This document shows positions 16,162-22,814 of a DNA stretch of 45,061 bases, one piece after another (positions within the stretch are counted from its first letter, which is position 1; each line of letters begins with the position of its first letter). The notes beneath the pieces were generated by a model, which made no database searches, was not told where the DNA came from, and saw only the letters and a program-made list of their open reading frames with translations. The DNA comes from Lachnospiraceae bacterium (GTDB lineage: Bacteria > Bacillota > Clostridia > Lachnospirales > Lachnospiraceae), in NCBI GenBank assembly GCA_016293925.1, contig JAEDCX010000007.1, positions 1 through 45,061 on the forward strand, read 5' to 3'. Made by a program: the position numbers and the translations under genes.

Positions 16162-16911
16162 ATGCGGGTACGAATGACAGTTGCATATGACGGGACGGCC
16201 TATCACGGATGGCAGCTGCAACCCGGTGCCGTGACGATAGAAGAGAGATTGAACGGTACGTTGTCGGAACTGTTCGAGGAGGATATCCGCGTGATCGGAG
16301 CCAGCAGAACCGATTCTGGCGTGCATTCTTACGGTACGGTGGCAGTGTTCGACACCAATACAAGAATGCCTGCCGAGAAGATTATGTATGCTTTGAATCA
16401 ACGTCTTCCGGAGGATATCCGCATCATGAGCTCGGAACAGTGTGCCGACGATTGGCATCCGAGGCATTGCGCATCGAAGAAAACGTATCTGTACAGAATC
16501 TGTTCCGCGCCAGTGCCGAATCCGCAATACAGACTCTATGCGCACCAGACACGATATCGTCTTGACGTGGAGCGCATGAATCATGCGGCACAGTATCTGA
16601 TTGGGGAGCATGACTTCAAAAGCTTTTGCTCGACGGATTCTTCGGCACAGACCACGGTACGCACCCTGTATGAAGCGGAGGTAACATCAGTGCAGATTCC
16701 CATGGCGGGAGAAATGATTACCATCCGGGTGTGCGGTAACGGTTTTCTGTATAACATGGTACGGATCATTGCCGGAACGCTGATGGAAGTCGGCGTAGGG
16801 CGTATGGAACCGGAGCAGATAGAGACCATTCTCAAGGCATCGGACCGTTGTACGGCAGGACCGACGGCACCGGCCTGTGGGCTGACACTGTATTCTTATG
16901 AGTTTCTATGA
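16162..16911 (+). CDS. truA: tRNA pseudouridine(38-40) synthase TruA
   Basis: The 249-aa enzyme isomerises uridines 38-40 of the tRNA anticodon stem-loop. The catalytic Asp is D51 in GASRTDSGVHSYG. Other TruA motifs are MTVAYDGTAYHGWQ at the start and GNGFLYNMVRIIAGTL near residue 193. GGAGG precedes the ATG. It is usually found between ecfT and rplM in Firmicutes, as here. Confidence 0.97.
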   Translation: MRVRMTVAYDGTAYHGWQLQPGAVTIEERLNGTLSELFEEDIRVIGASRTDSGVHSYGTVAVFDTNTRMPAEKIMYALNQRLPEDIRIMSSEQCADDWHPRHCASKKTYLYRICSAPVPNPQYRLYAHQTRYRLDVERMNHAAQYLIGEHDFKSFCSTDSSAQTTVRTLYEAEVTSVQIPMAGEMITIRVCGNGFLYNMVRIIAGTLMEVGVGRMEPEQIETILKASDRCTAGPTAPACGLTLYSYEFL

Positions 16912-16981
16912 AGAGAAGTACTCTTTTGTGCAGTAAACTTGTAATCTGTCGTGAAAACTTGCAAATTCTATGAAAAATACG

Positions 16982-17010
16982 TTGACACACCAGGATGCGT
17001 ATAATATAAT
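16982..17010 (+). promoter_or_regulatory. Near-consensus promoter of rplM-rpsI
   Basis: Perfect TTGACA (16982-16987) and TATAAT (17005-17010) boxes are separated by 17 nt. This is the strongest promoter seen in the window and fits a highly expressed ribosomal operon. The transcript would begin near 17017, leaving a ~110-nt leader before rplM. Confidence 0.92.
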
Positions 17011-17014
17011 ATTT

Positions 17015-17107
17015 CAATGTGGCGACCTGTGAAGTGTCCAGCCAATGCCCCGGTAAAGACATTGACAGTGTTCGCGGCGTGAAACAGTATTTGAGCAGGT
17101 AACTCAA
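17015..17107 (+). ncRNA. Candidate rplM (L13-type) mRNA leader
   Basis: The ~110-nt leader between the promoter and rplM has complementary arms CAATGT (17015-17020)/ACATTG (17059-17064) and TTGAG (17091-17095)/CTCAA (17103-17107). An L13 leader is a known autoregulatory element upstream of rplM-rpsI in Firmicutes. Membership in that family is inferred from position and folding potential, not from a covariance-model match. Confidence 0.4.
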
Positions 17108-17127
17108 TTTCGTATGGAGGAAACACA

Positions 17128-17556
17128 ATGAAAACATTTATGGCTAGTCCAGCTACAATTGATAGAAAATGGTATGTAGTAGACGCTTCCGGAATGGCTC
17201 TGGGACGTCTGGCTTCAGAAGTAGCTAAGGTTCTCCGTGGTAAGAACAAACCTACATTCACACCACATATTGATACAGGTGATTATGTAATCGTCATCAA
17301 TGCAGCACAGGTTAAAGTGACAGGAAGAAAACTTGATCAGAAGATTTACTACAAACATTCTGATTATGTTGGCGGCATGAAGGAAACAACACTTCGCGAG
17401 ATGCTGGCATCCAAGCCGGAGAGAGTTGTTGAACTTGCTGTGAAAGGTATGCTTCCGAAGGGACCTTTAGGAAACCAGATGTATACCAAACTTCATGTAT
17501 ACGCAGGTGCAGAGCATGAACAGCAGGCTCAGAAACCTGAAGTATTGACATTTTAA
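17128..17556 (+). CDS. rplM: 50S ribosomal protein L13
   Basis: The 142-aa product starts MKTFMASPATIDRKWYVVDA. It contains the L13 motifs ASEVAKVLRGKNKPTFTPHIDTGD, VIVINAAQVKVTGRKLDQK and GMLPKGPLGNQMYTKLHVYAG. L13 is an early 50S assembly protein. GGAGG precedes the ATG. It is co-transcribed with rpsI, 26 nt downstream. Confidence 0.98.
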   Translation: MKTFMASPATIDRKWYVVDASGMALGRLASEVAKVLRGKNKPTFTPHIDTGDYVIVINAAQVKVTGRKLDQKIYYKHSDYVGGMKETTLREMLASKPERVVELAVKGMLPKGPLGNQMYTKLHVYAGAEHEQQAQKPEVLTF

Positions 17557-17582
17557 TCGAGGACTGAAAGGAGAATAACACA

Positions 17583-17990
17583 ATGGCAAGAGCAAAAAAA
17601 GCAGCATCCAAGTTCTACGGAACAGGCAGAAGAAAGACTTCTATCGCCAGAGTATATATTGCACCGGGTAAAGGAGAGATCACCATCAATAAGAGAACTC
17701 TCGATGATTACTTCGGACTGGAGACCTTAAAGACAATCGTTAAGCAGCCGTTAGTAGCTGTTGACGCTGTTGATAAATTCGACGTAATGGTAAATGTTCA
17801 TGGTGGCGGATACACAGGACAGGCAGGTGCCATCAGACATGGTATCTCCAGAGCATTACTGCAGGCTGACGCTGACTACAGACCGGTTCTGAAGAAAGCT
17901 GGATTCTTAACAAGAGATCCTCGTATGAAAGAGCGTAAGAAATACGGTCTCAAAGCCGCTCGTCGCGCACCTCAGTTCAGCAAGAGATAA
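17583..17990 (+). CDS. rpsI: 30S ribosomal protein S9
   Basis: The 135-aa product has FYGTGRRKTSIARVYIAPGKG, the VNVHGGGYTGQAGAIRHGISRAL core and the C-terminal APQFSKR tail that touches the P-site tRNA anticodon loop. It ends the rplM operon with a strong terminator 40 nt downstream. The accessory island starts after that terminator. Confidence 0.98.
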   Translation: MARAKKAASKFYGTGRRKTSIARVYIAPGKGEITINKRTLDDYFGLETLKTIVKQPLVAVDAVDKFDVMVNVHGGGYTGQAGAIRHGISRALLQADADYRPVLKKAGFLTRDPRMKERKKYGLKAARRAPQFSKR

Positions 17991-18030
17991 TCTGCGCGAA
18001 CTACAAGCGTTGCAAAACAAGCAAATGCGA

Positions 18031-18065
18031 AACTCCCTGGATGCTTGCATCCAAGGGAGTTTTTC
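18031..18065 (+). terminator. Rho-independent terminator after rpsI
   Basis: AACTCCCTGGATGC (18031-18044) pairs with GCATCCAAGGGAGTT (18047-18061; one bulged A) around a tiny TT loop and runs into TTTTTC. This is a strong hairpin ending the rplM-rpsI transcript. Confidence 0.93.
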
Positions 18066-18200
18066 TATTTGCGAAGTTTTATAGCACGTCAGCGCGACAT
18101 GAGCAAGACCGAAGGTCTGCGAATGTAGCAACGCGAAGCGTCACTGACTGTCGCGACCGACATGGAGCGAAGCGGAATGGAGTGCCTCGTGGTAAAGAAT

Positions 18201-18325
18201 TTACAAACCAAAATCCAGTATTTCCGGGGTTTTTCTTTTATAAGAAATAGTAGTGAGAAGTGCTGAAAAGTGGAAAAAAATTGGACCATAAGGAACAAGT
18301 AGGACACACGTAGGGAACAAAAATC
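18201..18325 (+). repeat. Left copy of a degenerate flanking repeat (possible element end)
   Basis: This segment shares an ordered set of landmarks with 21027-21145: TTACAAACC at the start, CAGTATTTCCGGGGTTTTTCTTTTAT-like terminator sequence, AAGTGC.GAA, and CACACGTAG near the end. The distance from TTACAAACC to CACACGTAG is 104 nt here and 95 nt in the other copy. The two copies bracket the sigma factor and toxin-antitoxin genes, which suggests ends of an old mobile element. No integrase gene remains. Confidence 0.45.
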
Positions 18326-18426
18326 TCACTATATTTTATTGATTTCTGCTACTAATACTTCTATATCTAAGTGTGTATAGACCTTTTCGGTAAGAACATT
18401 GAACCGGAATGCCCTGCGATAATTTT

Positions 18427-18458
18427 TAACATAGTAGGGTGAGCGTGCACCTATGTTA
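18427..18458 (+). promoter_or_regulatory. Palindrome upstream of the sigma-like gene
   Basis: TAACATAG (18427-18434) and CTATGTTA (18451-18458) are perfect inverted repeats, extended inwards by GGGTG and a GCACC. It lies about 160 nt before the start codon at 18619. It could be an operator or an RNA hairpin; there is no T-tract. Confidence 0.35.
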
Positions 18459-18618
18459 GCATTGATTTATCTTTATGAGGAACAAGAGTTTGGTATATTG
18501 GTATGGAAAATAATATGAAATTTTTAAGATATTTTTAAAATGTTATCTAACCAATTTGTGTATTTAGCAACTATTACTATGAAAGCTTTCAAAATACTTA
18601 AAGGAATAAAGAACAGAC

Positions 18619-20163
18619 ATGACGAAAGAATGCATTGACAAAATTATAGAGCAGAATATGGAGAAGATTTATCTGTATTGTCTTCGTAAGGTAAGTAATA
18701 CAACTGATGCAGAAGATTTGGCTTCGGATATTATTCTCGAACTGCTTAGATCATATACACATATTAATAATGACGGCGCTGTATATGGCTATCTTTGGTC
18801 GATTGCTAGTAACCTTTGTAATAATTACTGGCGCAAACAGTCGAGATACAGTTATGATGAATTACCGGAAGAATATACAGGTTTGTATATTCCTACTCCC
18901 GTTGAGGATTCGGATCAAGAAGAGGAGCTGGCAACGCTTCGGCGTGAGTTATCTCTTCTTAGTAATAATTATCGTGTGATTATGATTGATTTTTACTTCC
19001 ACAATATGCGATGTGAGCAAATTGCAGTAAAAATGGGAATTTCAACTAACAATGTAAAACAGTATCTGTTCGAGGGAAGAAAGAAGGTAAAAATAGGCAT
19101 GGATAAACAAAGAAAATATGGAACACATAGTTATGCTCCTGAAAAGTTTTCAATGAATTTTTGGGGAAATAGTTCAAAAGGATATTGGGAACTGTTTGAA
19201 AGAAAGCTTCCTGGGAATATTATGCTTGCTATATATGAAAAACCAAGGACATTGGAAGAATTAAGCCTTGAAGTAGGAGTTGCAGTGCCTTATCTTGAGG
19301 ACGAACTGGAGCCACTTGAAAAGTTCGAGGTTATAAGAAGAAAGGGTAATAAGTATTACAGTAATATTGTAATCTATGATTACAGTTGGATGGAAAAAAT
19401 TCATGCTCGTTCAAAGAGTGTTTTGACAGAAAAGCTTGATGATATTAAGGCTATGATTGACAAGGGCGTGGATGCTTTGGAAAAGAGCGATTATACCAAT
19501 TATATGGATGATTTGAATGCAAGAAGATGGTTTATTCTTATGTTACTTTTCTGGGAAGCGCAGCAAACTTCTGAAGGGAAGATGAAAACACATCTTACTT
19601 TTCCACTTCTAGCTAACGGAAGTAATGGCTATGTTATGGGGCAGCGTGGTGAATTCCCTATTGCAATTCATGGAATATATGGAATGTATGGACTAGAGAA
19701 AGGTTATATACGAGTTTTAAACTATAACATGTTGTCTGATATTGTATTGAGTCCATTTGAAAGAGGCCATAGGGAAGTATTACTTGCGGCTGAAAATAGG
19801 GCTGCAGAAATGAACCAAGTTAGTGAGCTTCCTAAGCTTCTAGATATGAAAGTGGTTCGGATTGAAGATGGAAAAATTATGCCATGTTATTCTGAAATCT
19901 CAGAAAGAGATTATCATAGTATCATGCAAGTGCTTGACTCAGAAATTGATTCATTGGCTGAGATTGCCGCGAAGATAAGGGATGATGCCGGTGATGAACT
20001 TTCTAGAAGCATTCCATATGATATTAGCTGGGCAAAAGATATTGGTAGTATCGTGTCTATGTTCAGTATATTAGAAAATATTGTGCCGGTAGTTCTTGAA
20101 AGTGGATATCTTACAAAGGGAAAAGACGGTCAAAATTTGACAACATTTTATTTCAAAAAATAA
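18619..20163 (+). CDS. Sigma-70-family (ECF-like) protein with a long C-terminal extension
   Basis: The 514-aa product has an ECF-type sigma core. Region 2 spans ~8-75 (MEKIYLYCLRKVSNTTDAED ... YGYLWSIASNLCNNYWRKQSR) and region 4 spans ~108-165 with an HTH (RCEQIAVKMGISTNNVKQYL). Typical ECF sigmas end near residue 190. Here ~350 residues follow: a winged-helix-like stretch (~197-255, RTLEELSLEVGVAVPYLEDE) and an unrecognised α/β-looking domain. No anti-sigma gene is adjacent. Codon use is AT-rich, unlike the flanking housekeeping genes. The start has only a distant AAAGGA. Its targets are unknown. Confidence 0.75.
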   Translation: MTKECIDKIIEQNMEKIYLYCLRKVSNTTDAEDLASDIILELLRSYTHINNDGAVYGYLWSIASNLCNNYWRKQSRYSYDELPEEYTGLYIPTPVEDSDQEEELATLRRELSLLSNNYRVIMIDFYFHNMRCEQIAVKMGISTNNVKQYLFEGRKKVKIGMDKQRKYGTHSYAPEKFSMNFWGNSSKGYWELFERKLPGNIMLAIYEKPRTLEELSLEVGVAVPYLEDELEPLEKFEVIRRKGNKYYSNIVIYDYSWMEKIHARSKSVLTEKLDDIKAMIDKGVDALEKSDYTNYMDDLNARRWFILMLLFWEAQQTSEGKMKTHLTFPLLANGSNGYVMGQRGEFPIAIHGIYGMYGLEKGYIRVLNYNMLSDIVLSPFERGHREVLLAAENRAAEMNQVSELPKLLDMKVVRIEDGKIMPCYSEISERDYHSIMQVLDSEIDSLAEIAAKIRDDAGDELSRSIPYDISWAKDIGSIVSMFSILENIVPVVLESGYLTKGKDGQNLTTFYFKK

Positions 20164-20176
20164 ATACGATAAGCAC

Positions 20177-20196
20177 AAAAAAATTTTTTGGGGGGG
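20177..20196 (+). repeat. Homopolymer tract A7-T6-G7
   Basis: Seven A, six T and seven G lie consecutively, 14 nt after the sigma-like gene and ~40 nt before the antitoxin promoter. Such a tract is prone to slippage in vivo and to sequencing error. It does not lie in a coding sequence. Confidence 0.9.
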
Positions 20197-20234
20197 CAGG
20201 TAGTAAAGATAAATCAATAAGGATAAAGAATATA

Positions 20235-20262
20235 TTGATAAAATGGCTGTTTTGTGTATAAT
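20235..20262 (+). promoter_or_regulatory. Promoter of the type III antitoxin RNA
   Basis: TTGATA (20235-20240), a 16-nt spacer and a perfect TATAAT (20257-20262) lie immediately upstream of the first antitoxin repeat. The transcript would begin near 20269 and run directly into the repeats. Confidence 0.85.
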
Positions 20263-20268
20263 ATATTT

Positions 20269-20373
20269 AGTAGGTGATGCACAGCCTTATAAGTGAGCGA
20301 GTTATAAGTGGGTGATGCACAGCCCTCAAATGAGCGAGTTATCAGCAGGGACAAGGTTTCTTGTCCCTGTTTT
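20269..20373 (+). ncRNA. ToxI-type RNA antitoxin (two 37-38 nt tandem repeats)
   Basis: Two direct repeats lie head to tail at 20273-20310 and 20311-20348. Both begin GGTGATGCACAGCC and share TGAGCGAGTTAT; the middle varies (TTATAAG versus CTCAAA). The repeat unit, promoter upstream, terminator (20346-20373) and toxin gene immediately downstream are the defining layout of type III toxin-antitoxin systems. In these, each repeat folds into a pseudoknot that inhibits one toxin molecule. The exact RNA ends are inferred. Confidence 0.85.
20346..20373 (+). terminator. Terminator between antitoxin RNA and toxin gene
   Basis: CAGGGACAAG (20346-20355) and CTTGTCCCTG (20360-20369) form a perfect 10-bp stem with a GTTT loop, followed by TTTT. 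In type III systems this leaky terminator sets the excess of antitoxin repeats over toxin mRNA. Confidence 0.92.
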
Positions 20374-20390
20374 ACATTATGAGGAGGTAT

Positions 20391-20873
20391 ATGAGGGGAC
20401 TAAAGATTTATGAAATAGATTCCAGGTACATTAAGTTTTTATCTGGATTTCAAGAACATATTTTTTCTACTGAGGGAGAAAAGAGTGGAAGAAAGTACAT
20501 TGGCATTATTCTAGAAATAAACGGATTTAAGTATTTTGCTCCGTTGTCTTCTTTTAAGGCAAAACATAAGAAGATGAATGAGGGCGTTGATTTTATAAAA
20601 ATTAAAGATTATTCGGTCATTAATATAAATAATATGATTCCGGTTCCTGACGGTGTATATACGTTAGTTGATGTAAATGGTATTAAGGATCCTCATTACA
20701 AGTTTTTATTACAAGCTGAAAGCCGAGAGATAAATAAACAGAGAAATAGAATACTTAAGAACGCAGATATAGTTTATAAGCATAAATTACGTAATGGTGA
20801 TAGTACACCGTTAGCAAAGAGAACAAATGCTTTTATAGTGTTGGAAAAAGCATGTAAAGAGTATTGCTATTGA
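20391..20873 (+). CDS. toxN: Type III toxin-antitoxin endoribonuclease, ToxN/AbiQ (CptN-like) superfamily
   Basis: The 160-aa product starts MRGLKIYEIDSRYIKFLSGF. It has the ToxN-type layout: early YIKFL, KYIGIILEINGFKYFAPLSSFKAKH with the active-site loop P-L-S-S-x-K (K56), NINNMIPVP, and a helical C terminus. ToxN proteins cut cellular and antitoxin RNA and are held inactive by the repeat RNA; several give phage abortive infection. The ATG at 20391 is preceded by GAGGAGG (short 3-nt spacing). An open frame back to 20361 overlaps the terminator and is not used. Assignment to ToxIN versus CptIN is undecided. Confidence 0.88.
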   Translation: MRGLKIYEIDSRYIKFLSGFQEHIFSTEGEKSGRKYIGIILEINGFKYFAPLSSFKAKHKKMNEGVDFIKIKDYSVININNMIPVPDGVYTLVDVNGIKDPHYKFLLQAESREINKQRNRILKNADIVYKHKLRNGDSTPLAKRTNAFIVLEKACKEYCY

Positions 20874-21026
20874 CATACCGTTGTCCTCGAGAGCCCTGAG
20901 CTGCTCTCAGTAAGACGCAGGTAGGTAGCAAAGCTTTTGAAAAATGCCGTATTTTCGGTACTTGAAGGTTTAAAAACGTTAATAAATATTCTCCAAGAGA
21001 TAATTTTTACAAAATTTCAAAAAGCA

Positions 21027-21145
21027 TTACAAACCCTCGAAAGTTCAGTATTTTCGAGGGTTTTCTTTATGCTTGCGTTTTTAATGATTTTCTAAAAAGT
21101 GCAGAATTTTTGACAATAGCACACACGTAGCACACAAATTTATTT
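21027..21145 (+). repeat. Right copy of the degenerate flanking repeat
   Basis: It matches the left copy (18201-18325) in order: TTACAAACC, a terminator containing CAGTATTTTCGAGGGTTTTC, AAGTGCAGAA, and CACACGTAG followed by an A-rich stretch. This copy keeps a good terminator stem where the left copy is decayed. Together they delimit ~2.8 kb containing the sigma-like gene and the toxin-antitoxin locus. Confidence 0.45.
21031..21067 (+). terminator. Rho-independent terminator at the island's right end
   Basis: AAACCCTCGAAA (21031-21042) pairs with TTTTCGAGGGTTT (21051-21063) around GTTCAGTA and is followed by TCTTT. It would end any transcript from the toxin gene. Confidence 0.85.
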
Positions 21146-21172
21146 GACATATTAGGAAATTGCTGATATTAT
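21144..21172 (+). promoter_or_regulatory. Promoter upstream of the PNPOx-like gene
   Basis: TTGACA (21144-21149), a 17-nt spacer and TATTAT (21167-21172) form a near-consensus promoter directly after the right flanking repeat. The start would be near 21179, about 240 nt before the next intact gene. Confidence 0.75.
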
Positions 21173-21405
21173 GCGTACAATCTCATATTATTTTCTTTAC
21201 TGTTTTAACGATAATTGGTATGTTTGCCTATTTCTGCATGATGATGAATGCTTCGTAGTGTCCTGTCATTCAAAATCTGGCTTCCATAGATGTCTATCGT
21301 GCCATGCAGGACTCTTTTCCTATGCTGAAGCAAAAATATGCTTCGGGGGATGACATATTTTTGGCCAGCTTAAGAATAAACATTTCATTAATCGAAATGG
21401 AATAA
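21166..21405 (+). pseudogene. Broken reading frame encoding a membrane segment (possible gene remnant)
   Basis: In the frame of 21166 the DNA reads a hydrophobic stretch (HIIFFTVLTIIGMFAYFC, then MMMNAS) up to a TAG at 21256-21258. It then continues without interruption for 48 codons (CPVIQNLASIDVYRAM, then MLKQKYASGDDIFLASLRIN) to a TAA at 21403. Both halves look protein-like. It could be a small gene killed by one nonsense change or a chance frame; the promoter overlaps its beginning. Confidence 0.3.
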
Positions 21406-21419
21406 GGGAGGAATTGCCA

Positions 21420-21866
21420 ATGAATCAAGATGGATTAAAGGTTATGGAGGAACGTTTCGGACAGGATACAGTCATTGTCCTTGGAACAACAGACGGAGAT
21501 TATCCGGCTATGAGATATGTGAATGCATATTATGAGGATGGAGCTTTTTATGTAATTACATATGCCTTGTCCAACAAGATGCAGCAGATAGGTAAAAACC
21601 CCAAGGTATCCCTGTGTGCGGAATGGTTTTCGGGCAGAGGATGGGCTGTAAACCTCGGATATTTTGGGCGGGAGGATAACAAAGAACTGGCAGAGAAGCT
21701 TCGCAGGGAGTTTGCCGCATGGATTGATAACGGGCATAACAATTTTGAAGACGAGAATACGATTATCTTAAGAATTGATCTTGTTGATTGCGTCTTATTC
21801 TCCCATGGCACCAGGTATGATATCAGTTTTGACAGAAACGGATTGCATGATGTTAGAGCACAATAG
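21420..21866 (+). CDS. Pyridoxamine 5'-phosphate oxidase family (FMN-binding split barrel) protein
   Basis: The 148-aa product has the split-barrel pattern of general-stress-protein-26-like PNPOx proteins: VIVLGTTDGDYPAMRYVNAYYEDGAFYVITYALSNKMQQI-type strands, then KNPKVSLC and a C-terminal strand IILRIDLVDCVLF. These bind FMN or a related flavin, but substrates vary and this one is unknown. ATG at 21420 is preceded by AAGGGAGG; a TTG at 21414 is less likely. Confidence 0.8.
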   Translation: MNQDGLKVMEERFGQDTVIVLGTTDGDYPAMRYVNAYYEDGAFYVITYALSNKMQQIGKNPKVSLCAEWFSGRGWAVNLGYFGREDNKELAEKLRREFAAWIDNGHNNFEDENTIILRIDLVDCVLFSHGTRYDISFDRNGLHDVRAQ

Positions 21867-21917
21867 AATGCCAATTGTAACCTTACACAATGGAAGTATG
21901 GCAGAATATCAATTTCA

Positions 21918-21946
21918 TATACAGCAAAACAAATTTGTGATACAAT
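21918..21946 (+). promoter_or_regulatory. Probable promoter of the plsC-plsC-dgk gene group
   Basis: TATACA (21918-21923), a 17-nt spacer and TACAAT (21941-21946) lie ~41 nt before the first acyltransferase. The -10 is good and the -35 is a four-of-six match. Confidence 0.5.
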
Positions 21947-21986
21947 GACAGTAGTTGACACTATCGACGCGAAATAGGAGAAAGAT

Positions 21987-22784
21987 ATGCTGAATTTACG
22001 TTTTAAGTACATTGTGATTACAAGTTTGTTTTTTGTGTTACACAATATTCCCAAGGCGAATAAGATGATTCGGTATTGGGATCGTTATACAGATGAAGAA
22101 CGTGAGAAGATGGCCTGCAAGATCATCGATCATATGAAACGTCGCGGCAGAACGGTAACGGATCTGTACGGAATGAAGAATATCCAGCCACTTGCGAATC
22201 GAACGGTTCAGGAAGACGGTACAGTGGTGTCGGATCGTCCGGGAGCAGTGTATTATGCGAATCATCAGGGGAAGTATGACGCCATCGGAGTGATGTTAGC
22301 GCTGGAGAAGCCCTGCCCTACGTTGTGGGATATCCATTCCGCATCCAGACTGGTTGGCAAGCAGGTAAGCGGATTGCTGGATTGTTCCATTGTGGACCTC
22401 CGGGATATGAAGGATAAGGTCCGGGCCATTCAGGCAACGGTGGAGAAGGTGAAAAGCGGTCGTGATTTCCTGATTTTTCCCGAGGGGGGATATACGGATA
22501 ACCACAATGAACTGCAGGAATTTCATTCCGGCTGTTTTGCGGTGAGCCTGAAGACGAAGGCGCCGATTGTTCCTACGGTTCTGTATGATGCATATAAATC
22601 CATGAACAGTAATACATTTGAAAAGGTGGTAACACAGATTCATTTTCTGGATCCGATCTATTACGACGAATACAAGGATATGCGTAAAGTGGAGATCTGT
22701 GAACTGGTGAAGTCCAGAATCGAAGCGAGACTGAAGGATATCAAAAACGGTGTGGATCTGGGGGCACCGGACAAACGGATCTGA
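21987..22784 (+). CDS. 1-acyl-sn-glycerol-3-phosphate acyltransferase-like protein (PlsC family)
   Basis: The 265-aa product has the acyltransferase catalytic motif H-x4-D (NHQGKYD, H93-D98) and the second motif FPEGG (164-168). One N-terminal hydrophobic segment (~8-20) would anchor it to the membrane. PlsC enzymes acylate lysophosphatidic acid. The N-terminal ~85 residues before the H-x4-D are longer than in minimal PlsC. AGGAG is found before the ATG. It begins a run of lipid genes. Confidence 0.8.
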   Translation: MLNLRFKYIVITSLFFVLHNIPKANKMIRYWDRYTDEEREKMACKIIDHMKRRGRTVTDLYGMKNIQPLANRTVQEDGTVVSDRPGAVYYANHQGKYDAIGVMLALEKPCPTLWDIHSASRLVGKQVSGLLDCSIVDLRDMKDKVRAIQATVEKVKSGRDFLIFPEGGYTDNHNELQEFHSGCFAVSLKTKAPIVPTVLYDAYKSMNSNTFEKVVTQIHFLDPIYYDEYKDMRKVEICELVKSRIEARLKDIKNGVDLGAPDKRI

Positions 22785-22814
22785 TGACAAAACAGGTTAC
22801 GTTGGGGGGATGAT

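Larger units (their letters stand above)
18066..18618 (+). other. Gene-free left flank of the accessory island
   Basis: No credible gene is seen in these 553 bases. The first ~130 bases are GC-richer, with small GACC/GGTC and CGCGAAGCG-type repeats. From about 18200 the DNA turns strongly AT-rich, marking a composition boundary. It contains one copy of the island flank repeat, a perfect 8-bp palindrome at 18427-18458, and the upstream region of the sigma-factor gene. No promoter better than a weak TTGGTA-type box near 18490 was found. Confidence 0.6.
20874..21419 (+). other. Right flank of the accessory island, no intact gene
   Basis: After toxN there is a GAGAGC/GCTCTC hairpin (20889-20908) without a T-tract. 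Then comes AT-rich sequence with a CCG-tatttt-CGG element near 20949-20962, the second flanking repeat, a strong terminator, a promoter and a broken reading frame (listed separately). An ORF of 60 codons at 21171-21353 has no recognisable character and is not called. Confidence 0.55.

Noticed and set aside
15598..16611. 337-codon open frame on the minus strand
   Set aside because: It is antisense to ecfT and truA, both of which have clear family motifs. The translation is rich in His, Cys and Arg, as expected for a shadow frame.
18041..18250. 69-codon open frame after rpsI
   Set aside because: It begins inside the rpsI terminator hairpin, has no ribosome-binding site and reads low-complexity basic sequence.
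20273..20348. Short CRISPR array
   Set aside because: There are only two units placed directly head to tail without spacers, between a promoter and a terminator and next to a ToxN-like gene; this fits a type III antitoxin RNA and no cas gene is present.
21171..21353. 60-codon open frame with Cys/His-rich translation
   Set aside because: The start lies within the -10 box of the promoter and the translation looks random; another frame of the same stretch is more protein-like.
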